Assembly: GCF_024505145.1 (NCBI RefSeq)
Contig: NZ_JANIAA010000002.1
Span: 186,001-250,000, forward strand
Length of the DNA stretch: 64,000 nucleotides
From: Streptomyces rugosispiralis
GTDB taxonomy: Bacteria; Actinomycetota; Actinomycetes; Streptomycetales; Streptomycetaceae
Reading direction: 5' to 3'
The notes beneath the pieces are model-generated. The model searched no databases. It saw only the letters and a program-made list of their open reading frames with translations, and was not told the origin of the DNA. This document shows positions 33,521-43,086 of this stretch, one piece after another; positions within the stretch are counted from its first letter, which is position 1; every line of letters starts with the position of its first letter. The position numbers and the translations under genes are program-made.

Positions 33521-34740
33521 CCGAGACGCTGCACGCCACCGGCCAGGCCGCCGAGCCCGCCACTCCTCCGACCGTCGCGGGGATCCGCTCGGCCATCGCG
33601 CCCGTTCTCGCCGAGCTGGCCGAGACCGCGCGCTCCCGTGAAGGCACCCGGAACCACCCGTTCGAGCAGGTGCGCGCTCTCGCCGGGGCGCGGGTGCTGT
33701 TGATCGGCGTTCCGGCGGCGGACGGCGGCGCGGGTGGGACGGTCCGTGACATCGTCGAGGTGGTCATCGACCTGGCCCGTGCCGACTCGGGCGTCGCCCA
33801 GGCGCTCCGGTCGAGCTTCCTGACGGCCAACCAGGTCACCACCCGCCGTGACCTGCCCCAGCGGGAGCGTGCGCTCGAGCGGCTGCGACGCGGTGACCTC
33901 TTCGCCGGTACCGGCAACGAACGAAACGGTGGTGCGAGTGGCTCCGTGGCCACCACCATCCGTGGGGACGGTGCCGGCTACGTGCTGAACGGCACCAAGT
34001 ACTACAGCACCGGCGGTCTCTACGCGGACTGGTTCGGCGGCACAGCGGTCGACGACGACGGCGGCATCGTCCACTTCACCGTTCCCACCGACCGGGAGGG
34101 CGTCGATGTGATCGACGACTTCGATGCCGTCGGCCAACGGCTCACGGCCAGCGGATCCACCCGGCTGACCGACGTCCGTGTCACCGACGACGAACTCGTC
34201 CGCACCGACAAGGCGAAGCTGCGCAATCCGTGGCTGGGGTCGTTCGCGCAGCTCTACCTGGCGTCCATCCAGGCCGGTATCGCCGCCGCCGCGCTCGACG
34301 ACGCGATCTGGTTCGGCCGGGAGAGGGCCCGTCCGATCAAACACAGCACGGCGGACACCAGCGTCGACGACCCCTACGTCCGGCATGTCGTGGGCCAGAT
34401 CTCGGCCCGCGCATACGCCGCCCGGTCCTCCGTGGTTCTCGCCGCGGAAACCCTGGACCAGGTCCGGCACACCCCGGACGCCGTGGTCCGCGGCGCCGGG
34501 GCCACCGCTGCCATCACCGTCGCCCAGGCCCAGTACATCGCCATCGAGTCGGCCCTCAAGGCAGGGGAACTACTCTTCGACGTGGGCGGCGGCTCCGCGA
34601 CCAGTCGGGAGTACGCCCTCGACCGGCACTGGCGCAACGCCCGAACCGTCGCCAACCACAATCCCCGGGACTGGAAGGCCGCCGTGGTCGGCGCCTACCA
34701 CCTCGCCGGTGAGGAGCCACCGACCACCGGGCTCTTCTGA
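33517..34740 (+). CDS. DszC/SfnB-like flavin monooxygenase (acyl-CoA dehydrogenase fold), copy 2
   Basis: A 407-residue paralogue of the protein at 30119-31324: RNHPFEQVRALAGARVLLIG, GTGNERNGGASGSVATTIRG, YVLNGTKYYSTGGLYADWF, and LDRHWRNARTVANHNPRDWK at matching positions. The two copies share the C-terminal LDRHWRNARTxAxHNP signature. Having two such enzymes interleaved with three LLM genes in one transcript suggests either two substrates or a stepwise multi-oxidation route. A 72-base gap with a small palindrome (34743-34754) follows. Confidence 0.85.
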   Translation: MTETLHATGQAAEPATPPTVAGIRSAIAPVLAELAETARSREGTRNHPFEQVRALAGARVLLIGVPAADGGAGGTVRDIVEVVIDLARADSGVAQALRSSFLTANQVTTRRDLPQRERALERLRRGDLFAGTGNERNGGASGSVATTIRGDGAGYVLNGTKYYSTGGLYADWFGGTAVDDDGGIVHFTVPTDREGVDVIDDFDAVGQRLTASGSTRLTDVRVTDDELVRTDKAKLRNPWLGSFAQLYLASIQAGIAAAALDDAIWFGRERARPIKHSTADTSVDDPYVRHVVGQISARAYAARSSVVLAAETLDQVRHTPDAVVRGAGATAAITVAQAQYIAIESALKAGELLFDVGGGSATSREYALDRHWRNARTVANHNPRDWKAAVVGAYHLAGEEPPTTGLF

Positions 34741-34812
34741 AAGCTTCCGGAAGCCCCGCCCGGCAGGCAACCGCCGCCACCTCCTCCGACGTTCAGACAA
34801 GGACACTGATCC

Positions 34813-35850
34813 ATGCCGGCTCACGGACCCTTCGAGACCACCCACCGCGCGGCGGACGGCCGCTACGACGGGCAGGAGTACCGCCGCACCGGGAACTCGG
34901 GCCTCGACCTGCCCGCCTTCTCCTTCGGCCTCTGGCAGAAGTTCGGGACCGATCACCCCTACGAAACCCAGCGTGAGATCGTGCTGCACGCCTTCGATCT
35001 CGGGATCACCCACTTCGACAACGCCAACCGCTACGGTCCCCCGCACCGCGCCGCGGAGAAGTTCTTCGGCACGGTGCTGAGGAGGGACCTCGCCCCCTAC
35101 CGGGACGAGCTGATCCTTTCCACCAAGGCCGGAAATCCGATCGGACCGAGCCCCTACCACAGGGGAGGCTCGCGCAAGTCGCTGCTGACCTCGCTCGACC
35201 ACAGCCTGCGCGACCTCGGCACCGATTACGTCGACATCTTCTACAGCCACAGCCCCGACCCCGCCACCCCGCTGGAGGAGACGGTCGGCGCGCTGGTCAC
35301 CGCGGTCCGGTCCGGGAAGGCGCTGTACGCCGGAATCTCCAACTACGCCCCGGAGCGCGCCCATGAGGCGGCCGAGTCGCTCCGCCGGGCCGGGGTTCCC
35401 CTGCTGGTGCATCAGCCGCGGTACTCGATCTTCGATCGCCGCCCGGAGATCAACGGTCTGCTCAAGCTCGCCGCCGAGGACGGCTTCGGCCTCGTCGTCT
35501 ACAGCCCGCTGGCCCAGGGGCTGCTGACCAACAAATACCTCGACGGCACGATCCCCCCGGACGCCCGAGCCCGGAACAGCGCCTTCCTGTCGGCCGACGA
35601 CATCGACGACACCTACCGCGAACGAGCCACGGCGCTCAACGAGATCGCCCAGCGGCGCGGACAGTCACTGGCACAGCTCGCGCTGCAATGGGTGCTGCGG
35701 CAGCCGCAGGTGACCAGTGCGCTCATCGGCGCCAGTTCGACCTGGCAGTTGGACCACAACACCCGGGCGCTGGACTTCCCGCCGCTGACCGACGAGGAGC
35801 TCGCACTCATCGACCAGCACGGCGTCCACGGGACCGGCGTCCGTGTCTGA
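34813..35850 (+). CDS. Aldo/keto reductase, YghZ-like
   Basis: A 345-residue AKR of the YghZ/voltage-gated-channel-beta type: [20 protein letters not shown] (Asp, Tyr), [20 protein letters not shown] (Lys), [18 protein letters not shown] (His), and [15 protein letters not shown] for cofactor binding. It differs from copies 1 and 2 and belongs to a different AKR branch. Start ATG 34813 follows an AAGGACAC stretch. In this operon it would reduce carbonyl products formed by the monooxygenases. It overlaps the next gene by 8 bases. Confidence 0.87.
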   Translation: MPAHGPFETTHRAADGRYDGQEYRRTGNSGLDLPAFSFGLWQKFGTDHPYETQREIVLHAFDLGITHFDNANRYGPPHRAAEKFFGTVLRRDLAPYRDELILSTKAGNPIGPSPYHRGGSRKSLLTSLDHSLRDLGTDYVDIFYSHSPDPATPLEETVGALVTAVRSGKALYAGISNYAPERAHEAAESLRRAGVPLLVHQPRYSIFDRRPEINGLLKLAAEDGFGLVVYSPLAQGLLTNKYLDGTIPPDARARNSAFLSADDIDDTYRERATALNEIAQRRGQSLAQLALQWVLRQPQVTSALIGASSTWQLDHNTRALDFPPLTDEELALIDQHGVHGTGVRV

Positions 35851-36910
35851 GGGGGTCTCCGAGCGGACCGGGGCGGTCGGAGCCGGGGTGGCGGACGGTC
35901 GCCCCTTCCGGCTCGGCTTCCTGCTCCACCTCGACTCGGACCTCGCTCCCGCCGTGGCCTACCGTCAGGCCATCGACCTGTTCGTCGCCGCCGAGCGACT
36001 CGGCTACGACTCGGGCTGGGTGATCCAGCGCCACTTCCGCCAAGGCAACGAACACGTCTCCGCCCCGCTCGTGCTGCTGGCCGCGATCGCCGAACACACC
36101 AGCCGCATCCGGCTCGGCACCGGGGTGCTGGTCCTGCCGCTCGCCGATCCCCTGGTGGTCGCCGAGGACGCGGCCGTGCTCGACGAGCTCAGCGGCGGGC
36201 GGGTCGAGCTGGGCGTCGGCTCGGGGCCGTTCCCCACGGCCTGGGAGGCGTTCGGCCGCAGCCTCGATGACAAGCACGCGCTCTTCGACCGGAACGTGGC
36301 GAGATTGCACGAGATCCTGGAGGGGCGTCCGGTCAACACCGCCGGGGAAGTGCTGCACCCCCCGGGCACCGCGGTGCGGCGGCGGTTGTGGCAGGCCACC
36401 ACGAGCGACCCCGAACGGGCCGTCGACGCGGCGATCACCGCCGCCGGAACGGGCGACGGGCTGCAGCTCTCCCGGGCCGGCGACTGGGCCGGCCGGCAGA
36501 CCGCCGAGCGGCAAGCCGATATCGTCGCCTCGTACCGCCGGGCCGCGGCCGGGGCCGGGTACGAACCGCGCGTCCAAGTCTCCCGCGCGGTCTATCCGCA
36601 CCGCGACGGCGCCAGTGCCATCCGTGCCGTCACACCTGGTGTGAGCCGCTGGCAGTCCTGGGGTTCGAGGCGCCGCGACGATATCGAGCTCAGCGTCGAG
36701 GAATACCTCGAACGCGACCGATCGCTGCTCGGACCGGCCGGGGCGATCGCCGAGTCCCTCGCCGCCGACCCCTCCCTCACCGGAATCACCGACCTGCTGG
36801 TCAGCTTCGTCCCCGGCGTGCCGGAGTTCGACGAGCACATCCGGCTGCTCACCGCCACCGCCCGGGAGATCGCACCGCGGCTCGGATGGCATCCGGGTCA
36901 GGAGCCGTGA
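35843..36910 (+). CDS. LLM-class flavin-dependent oxidoreductase
   Basis: A 355-residue luciferase-like protein. [60 protein letters not shown] and [20 protein letters not shown] are the family segments. Its C-terminal third is homologous to the broken LLM fragment at 16999-17376, showing that this subtype existed twice in the island. Start GTG 35843 lies within the reductase gene. It is the tenth gene of the L5 operon. Confidence 0.83.
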   Translation: MSEGVSERTGAVGAGVADGRPFRLGFLLHLDSDLAPAVAYRQAIDLFVAAERLGYDSGWVIQRHFRQGNEHVSAPLVLLAAIAEHTSRIRLGTGVLVLPLADPLVVAEDAAVLDELSGGRVELGVGSGPFPTAWEAFGRSLDDKHALFDRNVARLHEILEGRPVNTAGEVLHPPGTAVRRRLWQATTSDPERAVDAAITAAGTGDGLQLSRAGDWAGRQTAERQADIVASYRRAAAGAGYEPRVQVSRAVYPHRDGASAIRAVTPGVSRWQSWGSRRRDDIELSVEEYLERDRSLLGPAGAIAESLAADPSLTGITDLLVSFVPGVPEFDEHIRLLTATAREIAPRLGWHPGQEP

Positions 36911-36957
36911 GCCACCGTGTCCGAATCACTGATCCCCCGGAGGGGAGCACCGCGGCC

Positions 36958-38322
36958 GTGACCGGCTTTCACCTCAACCTCTCACTCCTGACTCCCGGAC
37001 ACTTCCGGCAGGCGTGGCGACTGCCGCACGCCGATCCGTTTGCCTACTTGGACGTCGGCCATTTCAGGCGGCTCGCCGAAGCCGCCGAGGACGCCAAGAT
37101 CGACGCTGTCTTCCTGGGGGACGGTCCCGCTCTCGGAGCCGGTATCGAGCACGCACCGGACGGCGGGCTGGATCCGCTGATCCTGCTGGCCCACCTGTCC
37201 GGGAGCACGGACCACCTCGGCTTCGTCATCACCAGTTCCACGACGTACAACTCGCCCTACAACCTGGCGCGCCGCTTCAACGCGCTGGACCATGTGAGCA
37301 AGGGACGCGCCGCGGTCAACATCGTGACCACCGGAACCGCCGCCGCGGCGGCGAACTTCGGCCTGGACGACCACCCGGACAAACCGACGCGATACCGCCG
37401 GGCCCATGAATTCCTGGACGCCGTCACCCGGTTGTGGGACGCGTGGGAGCCGGGAGCCATCACCGGCGACAAGACCGACGGCAGCTACGCCGACCCGGAC
37501 CTGATCCACCCCATCGACCACCACGGCGAGTTCTTCTCGGTCCGCGGCCCACTGCCGGTACCCGCCGGACCACAGGGACGACCCGTGATCGTCCAGGCCG
37601 GAGGCTCGGAAGGCGGGCTGCGGCTCGCGGGTGACTTCGCCGATGTCGTCTTCACCGTGGCGCAGACCCAACTGAAGGCGGTCGCCTTCCGCGATGACAT
37701 CCGCCGGCGCGCCACGGCGGCCGGGCGTCACCCGGACGACGTCAAGGTCTCACTCGGCGTGGTCGTCCTCGTGTCCGAGACCGAGGACGAGGCCCGGCGC
37801 CGGGAGCGGGAACTGTACGGAACGCTTCCGCTGAAGCGGCTCGCCGCGACCGTCGTCACCGGTCTCGGTCTGCCCGTGGACAGATTCGGACCCGACGACA
37901 TCATCACGATCGACGACCTCCCGGACGCTCCCGTGGCGGGGGCGTTCTCCGTCGGCTTCGACGAGTCGACGCGCGCCCTGATCGCCGAGCGCCCCCGCAC
38001 CCCGCGCGAACTGGTGCACCGCTCGGCCGGTGGCGCGGGCCACCGGCTCCTGGTCGGCTCCGCCGCCCAGGTCGCCGACGACCTCGAGGACTGGTTCCGC
38101 GGCGGTACGGCCGACGGCTTCACCATCATGCCGGCCGACACCGCGGTCGACTTCGAGAACTTCACGCGCCTGGTGGTCCCGATCCTGCGGGCACGCGGTC
38201 TGTTCCGGGAGGAGTACACCGGCGGCACGCTCCGCGAACGACTCGGGCTCAGGCGGCCGCGGCACGCCGGCGTCGCCGAGCGGCCGGACCACCGCGCGCA
38301 CCGGCTCACCGGATCCGGCTGA
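36958..38322 (+). CDS. FMN-dependent monooxygenase, NtaA/SnaA/DszA family (copy D)
   Basis: A 454-residue luciferase-fold monooxygenase: FHLNLSLLTPGHFRQAWRLP at the start, DAVFLGDGPALGAG, YNSPYNLARRFNALDHVSKG, AGPQGRPVIVQAGGSEGGLR, and ILRARGLFREEYTGGTLRER at the end. GTG 36958 is chosen because GGAGGGGA (36939-36946) precedes it and family members begin here. GTG 36907, overlapping the previous stop, is an alternative. It is the last gene of the L5 operon and is followed by a hairpin. Confidence 0.85.
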   Translation: MTGFHLNLSLLTPGHFRQAWRLPHADPFAYLDVGHFRRLAEAAEDAKIDAVFLGDGPALGAGIEHAPDGGLDPLILLAHLSGSTDHLGFVITSSTTYNSPYNLARRFNALDHVSKGRAAVNIVTTGTAAAAANFGLDDHPDKPTRYRRAHEFLDAVTRLWDAWEPGAITGDKTDGSYADPDLIHPIDHHGEFFSVRGPLPVPAGPQGRPVIVQAGGSEGGLRLAGDFADVVFTVAQTQLKAVAFRDDIRRRATAAGRHPDDVKVSLGVVVLVSETEDEARRRERELYGTLPLKRLAATVVTGLGLPVDRFGPDDIITIDDLPDAPVAGAFSVGFDESTRALIAERPRTPRELVHRSAGGAGHRLLVGSAAQVADDLEDWFRGGTADGFTIMPADTAVDFENFTRLVVPILRARGLFREEYTGGTLRERLGLRRPRHAGVAERPDHRAHRLTGSG

Positions 38323-38326
38323 CTCG

Positions 38327-38353
38327 CCCCGGCGTCCGGGACCGGCGCCGGGG
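38327..38353. terminator. Hairpin between convergent operon end and gntR gene
   Basis: CCCCGGCG (38327-38334) and CGCCGGGG (38346-38353) form an 8-bp stem with an 11-base loop, 4 bases after the stop of the L5 operon and 14 bases beyond the end of the convergent regulator gene. It can serve both. Confidence 0.65.
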
Positions 38354-38366
38354 TGCCCGCCCACCG

Positions 38367-39080
38367 TCAGAACAGCTTCCGCAGGATCAACTCCAGGGAG
38401 AACTCCACGTGTTCGCGTGCGGTCGTCGCCGCCCGTTCGGCGTCACGGGCGCATACCGCCGTGATGAGCTCGCCGTGCTGCCGGGAGGATCGGGCGAGCT
38501 CATCGGGGCTGTAGAGGGCCGCCAGCCGGGTGTTGAAGTGGAACAGGCGGTTGGCCTGGATCGCCGCCAGCAGCCGGGGGTTGCCCGAGGCCGCGTTGAT
38601 CGCGTCGTGGAAGCTGTCGTTGTTGCCGGCGCGGTCGCCGAGTACCGCCGGGTCGTGGGCGGTCATCCTCGGCCGCCAGCCCTCGATCGCCTTGAGCTGT
38701 TCCGGTGTGGCCCGCCGGCCGGCCAGGCGGGCGGCGTGGCTTTCGAGTCCGCACCTGACCTCGTACAGCTGGACGATCTCGTCCTGGGTGTGCTCATGCA
38801 CGATCCAGCGCCGCCGATGGGAGTCGATGAGCCCGTCCGCCTCCAGCCGTTGCATGCTCTCGCGCACCGGTGTACGCGAGACGCCGAGCCGGGCGGCGAT
38901 CTCGTCCTCGACCAGCGCGGCGTTGGGTCGCAGCACACCGGCGGTGATCTCCCGGCGCAGTGTCCAGTACACCTCCTCCGAGCGCCGGGTACGCGGGCGG
39001 GGGCCCGGATCGGCGTTCCGCGCGGGGCTTTCGTCGGGAGCGCGCTCCGCGGGTTCCGACTGTGCTGGAGTCTGGGTCAT
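38367..39080 (-). CDS. GntR/FCD-family transcriptional regulator
   Basis: A 237-residue regulator. The N-terminal winged helix includes EEVYWTLRREITAGVLRPNA and RLGVSRTPVRESMQRLEADG (the recognition helix of the FadR branch). The C-terminal FCD effector domain contains the metal-binding-type pattern DSFHDAINAASGNPRL and RQHGELITAVCARDAERAAT. Start ATG 39080 follows an AGGAAC-type site. An upstream in-frame start at 39143 would overlap the ThDP gene. It lies immediately downstream of the minus-strand importer/hydantoinase operon and probably controls it, with a carboxylic acid as likely effector. Confidence 0.83.
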   Translation of the reverse strand: MTQTPAQSEPAERAPDESPARNADPGPRPRTRRSEEVYWTLRREITAGVLRPNAALVEDEIAARLGVSRTPVRESMQRLEADGLIDSHRRRWIVHEHTQDEIVQLYEVRCGLESHAARLAGRRATPEQLKAIEGWRPRMTAHDPAVLGDRAGNNDSFHDAINAASGNPRLLAAIQANRLFHFNTRLAALYSPDELARSSRQHGELITAVCARDAERAATTAREHVEFSLELILRKLF

Positions 39081-39118
39081 CCGATCCTGTTCCTCATCGC
39101 CTGGGGACTGGTGTGCGA

Positions 39119-39134
39119 CGGTTCTAGTAAACCG
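39119..39134. promoter_or_regulatory. Possible operator upstream of the gntR gene
   Basis: CGGTT (39119-39123) and AACCG (39130-39134) form an inverted repeat around CTAGTA, 39 bases upstream of the gntR start. Its position overlaps the stop of the ThDP gene. This is the sort of short AT-centred palindrome bound by FadR-type regulators. Autoregulation is inferred only. Confidence 0.3.
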
Positions 39135-40923
39135 GTCGTTCACCGGTGCCCGCCCGGCCGGCGTCCCAGGCGGGCACGGGAGGCGTGTGGTCGATCAGGT
39201 GAGGGACCTCGATGTCGAGGTAGAGCGGACCGCCGTCCTCGTGGAACGAGCGCAGCCTCCGGGTCAGGTCGGGCAGGGACCGGACACGGTGGGCCCGCAT
39301 GCCGCAGGCCCGCGCCACGCCGACCGCGTCGATGGTGCCGGGATCGACGCCGAAGTAGCGCCGTCCGGTGTACAGATGCTGGAGCATCTTGATCCAGCCG
39401 AGGCTGTGGTTGGTGAACTGCAGGTGCACGATGGGCAGTCGCAGCCGTACGGCCGTCTCCAGCTCGCCACAGGCCATGGCGAAACTGCCGTCGGCGGTGA
39501 AGGAGACCACCTCGCGGCCGGGATGGGCCATCGCCACCCCGACGGCGGCCGGGATGGCATAGCCCATCGGGCCGTGTCCGCGCGGGATCAGCACACTGCG
39601 CGCGGCACGGGTCTGCCGCCAGAACGCCGCCACGTTGGGGGTGGGGGTGCCGGGGTCGGCCACGACCAGAGTGCCGTCGCCGAGGACCGAGTTGACCGTG
39701 CGTACGACATCGGCGGGCAGCAACTGTCCGTCGGCCGCGGTGGCGGGCGCCCCGGTGAGGCAGTCGGCCGTGTCCGCGCGGGCGGCCCTCACCCGTGCGC
39801 GGCGCTCGGTACGGACGTCGGCGTCCACCGGTGTGATGTGCGCGAGGAGCCGGCCGAGCACGGTGGCGGCGTCGCCCACGAGCCGGATCGCGTCCGGGAA
39901 GTTGCGCCCGGCGCGGTCGGCGTCGATGTCGATCTGGATGACGGTGGCCCCGCCCCGGGGGTCCCGGCTGGGCCCGGTCCAGCTGTTGGTGTCGGTGGCG
40001 TTCGCCCGTGTGCCCACGAGCAGGACGGCGTCCGCGTCGCGTACGGCGGCGTTGGCACCGGGCCGCCCTCCGTTGTTGCCGACCACCCCGAGCGACCAGT
40101 CGGAGGTGTCGGGCAGGGCGCCCTTGCCGTGGATGGTCGTGGCCACGGCCGCGCCGAGCGCGTCGGCGAGCCTTTCCAGGACGTCCCAGGCGCCCGAGAC
40201 ATGCACGCCGGAGCCTACGAGGAGGGTGGGGCGCCCGGCGCGCGAGAGCACGTCCGCCGCCCGCGCCACGGCCCCCGGATCGGCGGTGGCGCGGACGGCG
40301 GGCAGCGCGGGCACGCCGGGGACCGCGGTGATGTCCTCGGCGGGTTCGTCGAGCACGTTCTCCGGGACGATCAGGGCCACCGGGGCCGGGCGCCCCGACA
40401 CGGCGGTGCGCAGCGCCTCGTGCAGCAGCGACGGGATCTCCGCGGCGCTCTCGGCCACCCGGGTCCACTTGGTGACGGCGGAGAAGAGGGCGGTCTGGTC
40501 GATCTCGGTGAGCGCGCCGGTGCCGCGGCTTCGCGTGTGGATGTCGGAGGTCAGCAGGAGGACGGGTACGCCCGAGGCGTACGCGTCGCCGAGTCCGCCC
40601 ACCACATAGGTGGTGCCACCGCCGCTGGAGACCTCGACGACGCCGACCCGGTTGCCACTCCGGGCATAGGCGTCGGCCATGGCTCCGGCGTGGCGCTCAT
40701 CGCGGGCGAGGACGTGCCGGATGTCCTCGGCGCGGTGGTAGAGGGCGTCGTAGAACGCCACTCCGGTGTCGCCCGGAACGCCGAAGAGCGTGTCGACGCC
40801 ACCGGCGACCAGCGCGTCCACCAGGACGTCGGCACCCCGGCGCGGCCGGGTGCCGCCGGTGCCGGGGACGTCGTCCACCGGCGCCGAGACGGCGGATGGG
40901 CCGGTCGATCCCAGATCAGTCAC
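39124..40923 (-). CDS. Thiamine diphosphate-dependent enzyme (acetolactate synthase-like)
   Basis: A 599-residue ThDP enzyme with the three-domain layout of the acetolactate synthase/decarboxylase family. The N-terminal PYR domain carries the activating Glu in LARDERHAGAMADAYAR. The central domain has HGKGALPDTSDWSLGVVG. The C-terminal PP domain has the ThDP/Mg motif ADGSFAMACGELETAVRL with NHSLGW. Start GTG 40923 overlaps the M20 gene by 8 bases. It could be a decarboxylase or carboligase acting on a 2-oxoacid released by the operon's hydrolases. Sulfopyruvate- or sulfoacetaldehyde-directed activity would fit the neighbourhood but is not shown by the sequence. Confidence 0.8.
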   Translation of the reverse strand: MTDLGSTGPSAVSAPVDDVPGTGGTRPRRGADVLVDALVAGGVDTLFGVPGDTGVAFYDALYHRAEDIRHVLARDERHAGAMADAYARSGNRVGVVEVSSGGGTTYVVGGLGDAYASGVPVLLLTSDIHTRSRGTGALTEIDQTALFSAVTKWTRVAESAAEIPSLLHEALRTAVSGRPAPVALIVPENVLDEPAEDITAVPGVPALPAVRATADPGAVARAADVLSRAGRPTLLVGSGVHVSGAWDVLERLADALGAAVATTIHGKGALPDTSDWSLGVVGNNGGRPGANAAVRDADAVLLVGTRANATDTNSWTGPSRDPRGGATVIQIDIDADRAGRNFPDAIRLVGDAATVLGRLLAHITPVDADVRTERRARVRAARADTADCLTGAPATAADGQLLPADVVRTVNSVLGDGTLVVADPGTPTPNVAAFWRQTRAARSVLIPRGHGPMGYAIPAAVGVAMAHPGREVVSFTADGSFAMACGELETAVRLRLPIVHLQFTNHSLGWIKMLQHLYTGRRYFGVDPGTIDAVGVARACGMRAHRVRSLPDLTRRLRSFHEDGGPLYLDIEVPHLIDHTPPVPAWDAGRAGTGERPVY

Positions 40924-42148
40924 GTGCGTCTCCTGTTCGATGCGTCGGGGGCGCCGTCGGCGCCGGGCCGACGTGCTGCCAGGCGAGTGCCGCCAGCAGC
41001 CGGGCGGCGTCCGCGGTCACGGAGTCTTCGAACACCGCGGTGGGGGAGTGGTTTCCGGACGGGGGCCCGGGGGCGCCGGGCGGCGCCGCCCCGAGATAGC
41101 CGTAGGCCCCCGGAACACGGCGCAGGACACGCGAGAAGTCCTCCGAGCCGATCCGCGGCCGGGCGAGTTCCTCGAAGCGGTCGTCGCCGAACAGCTCCCG
41201 GGCCGTCCCGGCGAACAGGGCCGCGTGCTCCGGGGAGTTGACCGTGGCGGGCAAGACCGTCTCGAAGGTGACCTCGGCCCGTGCCCCATGGGCGGCGGCG
41301 ATCCCCTGGACCAGCGCCGGAAGTTCGGCGGCCAGCCGCTCGGTGACCGGGTCGGAGAACGACCGCACCCCCGCACGGAAGACGGCGTGCTCGGGGATCA
41401 CATTCGGCGCGGTCCCGGCGTGGAACTCGCCGACGGTCACCACCACCGGCTCGAACGCGTCGAAGCGGCGGGTCACATACGTCTGCAGCGCGGTGGCGGC
41501 CTCGGCGGCGACCGGTACCGGATCGAGCGCCTCATGCGGCCGCCCGCCGTGTCCGCCCCGCCCGGTGACCGTCGCCTCCAGCACGCCGTAGGAGGCCATG
41601 ATCGGGCCGGGCCGGGTGTAGCAGCGGCCCGCGGGCAGATCGGCGACGACATGCAGCGCGTACGCCGCGTCCGGCGGCCGGGGCGTGGCATCGAGCAGCC
41701 CCTCGTCGAGCATCAGCCCCGCTCCGTCGTACCCCTCCTCCCCGGGCTGGAACATGAAGACCACGCTGCCCGAGATCTCCTCCCGGCGCGCCGCCAGCAG
41801 CCGCACCGCGCCGATGAGTCCCGCGGTGTGCAGATCGTGGCCGCAGGCGTGCATCGCCTCGCCCTCGGCGGCGAACGGCAGCCCGGTGCGCTCCCGCACC
41901 GGAAGCGCGTCCATGTCACCGCGCAGCAGTACCGTCGGCCCCGGTCCGGCGCCGTCCAGCACCGCGACCACCGAGCTGAGGTTCTCACCCGTCCGCACGC
42001 TCAGCCCCGTCCCGGCGAGCGCGTCCAGCACCACGGCCTGGGTACCGGGCAGGTGCAGCCCGACCTCGGGGGCGGTGTGCAGCGACCGGCGCAGCGCGAC
42101 CAGGTCACCGGCGAGCGCGGCGGCCTCCTCCTCGAACAGGCCCCCCAT
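40916..42148 (-). CDS. M20-family amidohydrolase (N-acyl amino acid deacylase-like)
   Basis: A 410-residue metallohydrolase of the M20D type: VLLRGDMDALPVRERTGLPF (metal-binding Asp), AMHACGHDLHTAGLIGAV (metal-binding Cys/His), FMFQPGEEGYDGA (catalytic Glu pair), ALHVVADLPAGRC, and ARPRIGSEDFSRVLRRVPGA. Related enzymes deacetylate N-acetylcysteine derivatives (YxeP type) or hydrolyse hippurate and N-carbamoyl amino acids. It sits between an LLM and a ThDP gene, all overlapping. It could supply the deacylation step missing from the acetyltransferase-monooxygenase operon at 13262-15741. Confidence 0.85.
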   Translation of the reverse strand: MGGLFEEEAAALAGDLVALRRSLHTAPEVGLHLPGTQAVVLDALAGTGLSVRTGENLSSVVAVLDGAGPGPTVLLRGDMDALPVRERTGLPFAAEGEAMHACGHDLHTAGLIGAVRLLAARREEISGSVVFMFQPGEEGYDGAGLMLDEGLLDATPRPPDAAYALHVVADLPAGRCYTRPGPIMASYGVLEATVTGRGGHGGRPHEALDPVPVAAEAATALQTYVTRRFDAFEPVVVTVGEFHAGTAPNVIPEHAVFRAGVRSFSDPVTERLAAELPALVQGIAAAHGARAEVTFETVLPATVNSPEHAALFAGTARELFGDDRFEELARPRIGSEDFSRVLRRVPGAYGYLGAAPPGAPGPPSGNHSPTAVFEDSVTADAARLLAALAWQHVGPAPTAPPTHRTGDARD

Positions 42149-43077
42149 CAGACACCCTCCGCCCGCAGCTTCGGCAGGACCTCCGCGACGACCTCCTCGA
42201 AGACGCCCGCTTTGTGCGGCCCCTGGAGCGGATACGGGAACATGAACTCGGTGATGCCGATCTCGGCGAACCGGCCGATGAAGTCGGTGAACCGTTCGGC
42301 CGACTCCCAGGGCGCGTCCTCGGTGAACCCGGCCATGAACGACTTCCGGATGCTCGCCGGGTCACGGCCGAACCGCTCCGCGTGCTCATCGAGGAGCCGC
42401 CCGCGGTCCCGGGTGAGCCGCAGACTCTCCGCCTCGCTCAGCTTCACACCCCGGCGCAGTTGGGAGAAGAGCGTGCCGTAGGTACTCCAGATGTCGGCGT
42501 CCCGCGCGGCGATCCGGATGGTCGACTCGACATGCGCGGCGATCAGCAGCGGCGGGTGGGGCGCCGCGACCGGCGCGGGGGCGCGCACGGCTCCCTCGAC
42601 GCGGTAGTGGCTGCCGGAGAAGTCGAAGCGGTCCTGCCGCAGCAGCCCGCCGACGACCGCGCTGTACTCGTCGAAGCGCGCCGCCCGCTCGGCGGGCGGC
42701 CAGCTCTCCACGCCCGCCACGGCATGGTCCTTCGGATTGCCCCCGGCGCCGATGCCGGGGACGAAACGGCCGCCTGACATGTGGTCGAGCGTGACGGTCT
42801 GCTTGGCGAGCACCGCGGGGTTGCGCAGCGGGAAGGCGCTGACCAGCGTCCCCACGGTGATGCGCTCGGTCGCCGCGACCATGCCCGCGGCGAGCTGCCA
42901 GGCGTCGAAGCGGGGCTTGGAGGTGGCACCGCCGTCATCGATGGAACTCCACACATGGTCGCCGGCCCACAGGCTGTCGAAGCCCTGCTCCTCGAAGGCG
43001 CGCCACCGTGCCGTCAGCTCCGGCCAGGGTGCGGCCTCGTAGGTCATCAGCCCGAATCGCAAGTGTGTCGTCGTCAT
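42148..43077 (-). CDS. LLM-class oxidoreductase of the hydantoinase operon
   Basis: A 309-residue luciferase-like protein beginning THLRFGLMTYEAAPWPELTA, with LWAGDHVWSSID, VGTLVSAFPLRNPAVLAKQT, LDHMSGGRFVPGIGAGG and PHPPLLIAAHVESTIRIAAR. This short form resembles F420- or FMN-dependent members. It ends in the start of the M20 gene and begins 10 bases after the HyuB-like gene. Its place in a ring-opening operon suggests oxygenation of a heterocycle or C-S/C-N cleavage before hydrolysis. Confidence 0.8.
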   Translation of the reverse strand: MTTTHLRFGLMTYEAAPWPELTARWRAFEEQGFDSLWAGDHVWSSIDDGGATSKPRFDAWQLAAGMVAATERITVGTLVSAFPLRNPAVLAKQTVTLDHMSGGRFVPGIGAGGNPKDHAVAGVESWPPAERAARFDEYSAVVGGLLRQDRFDFSGSHYRVEGAVRAPAPVAAPHPPLLIAAHVESTIRIAARDADIWSTYGTLFSQLRRGVKLSEAESLRLTRDRGRLLDEHAERFGRDPASIRKSFMAGFTEDAPWESAERFTDFIGRFAEIGITEFMFPYPLQGPHKAGVFEEVVAEVLPKLRAEGV

Positions 43078-43086
43078 GGTCGTGTC

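Noticed and set aside
34743..34754. GCTTCCGGAAGC palindrome between the DszC-like copy 2 and the YghZ-like reductase
   Set aside because: Only a 4-bp stem with a 4-base loop. Too weak for a terminator, and the downstream gene is in the same apparent operon.
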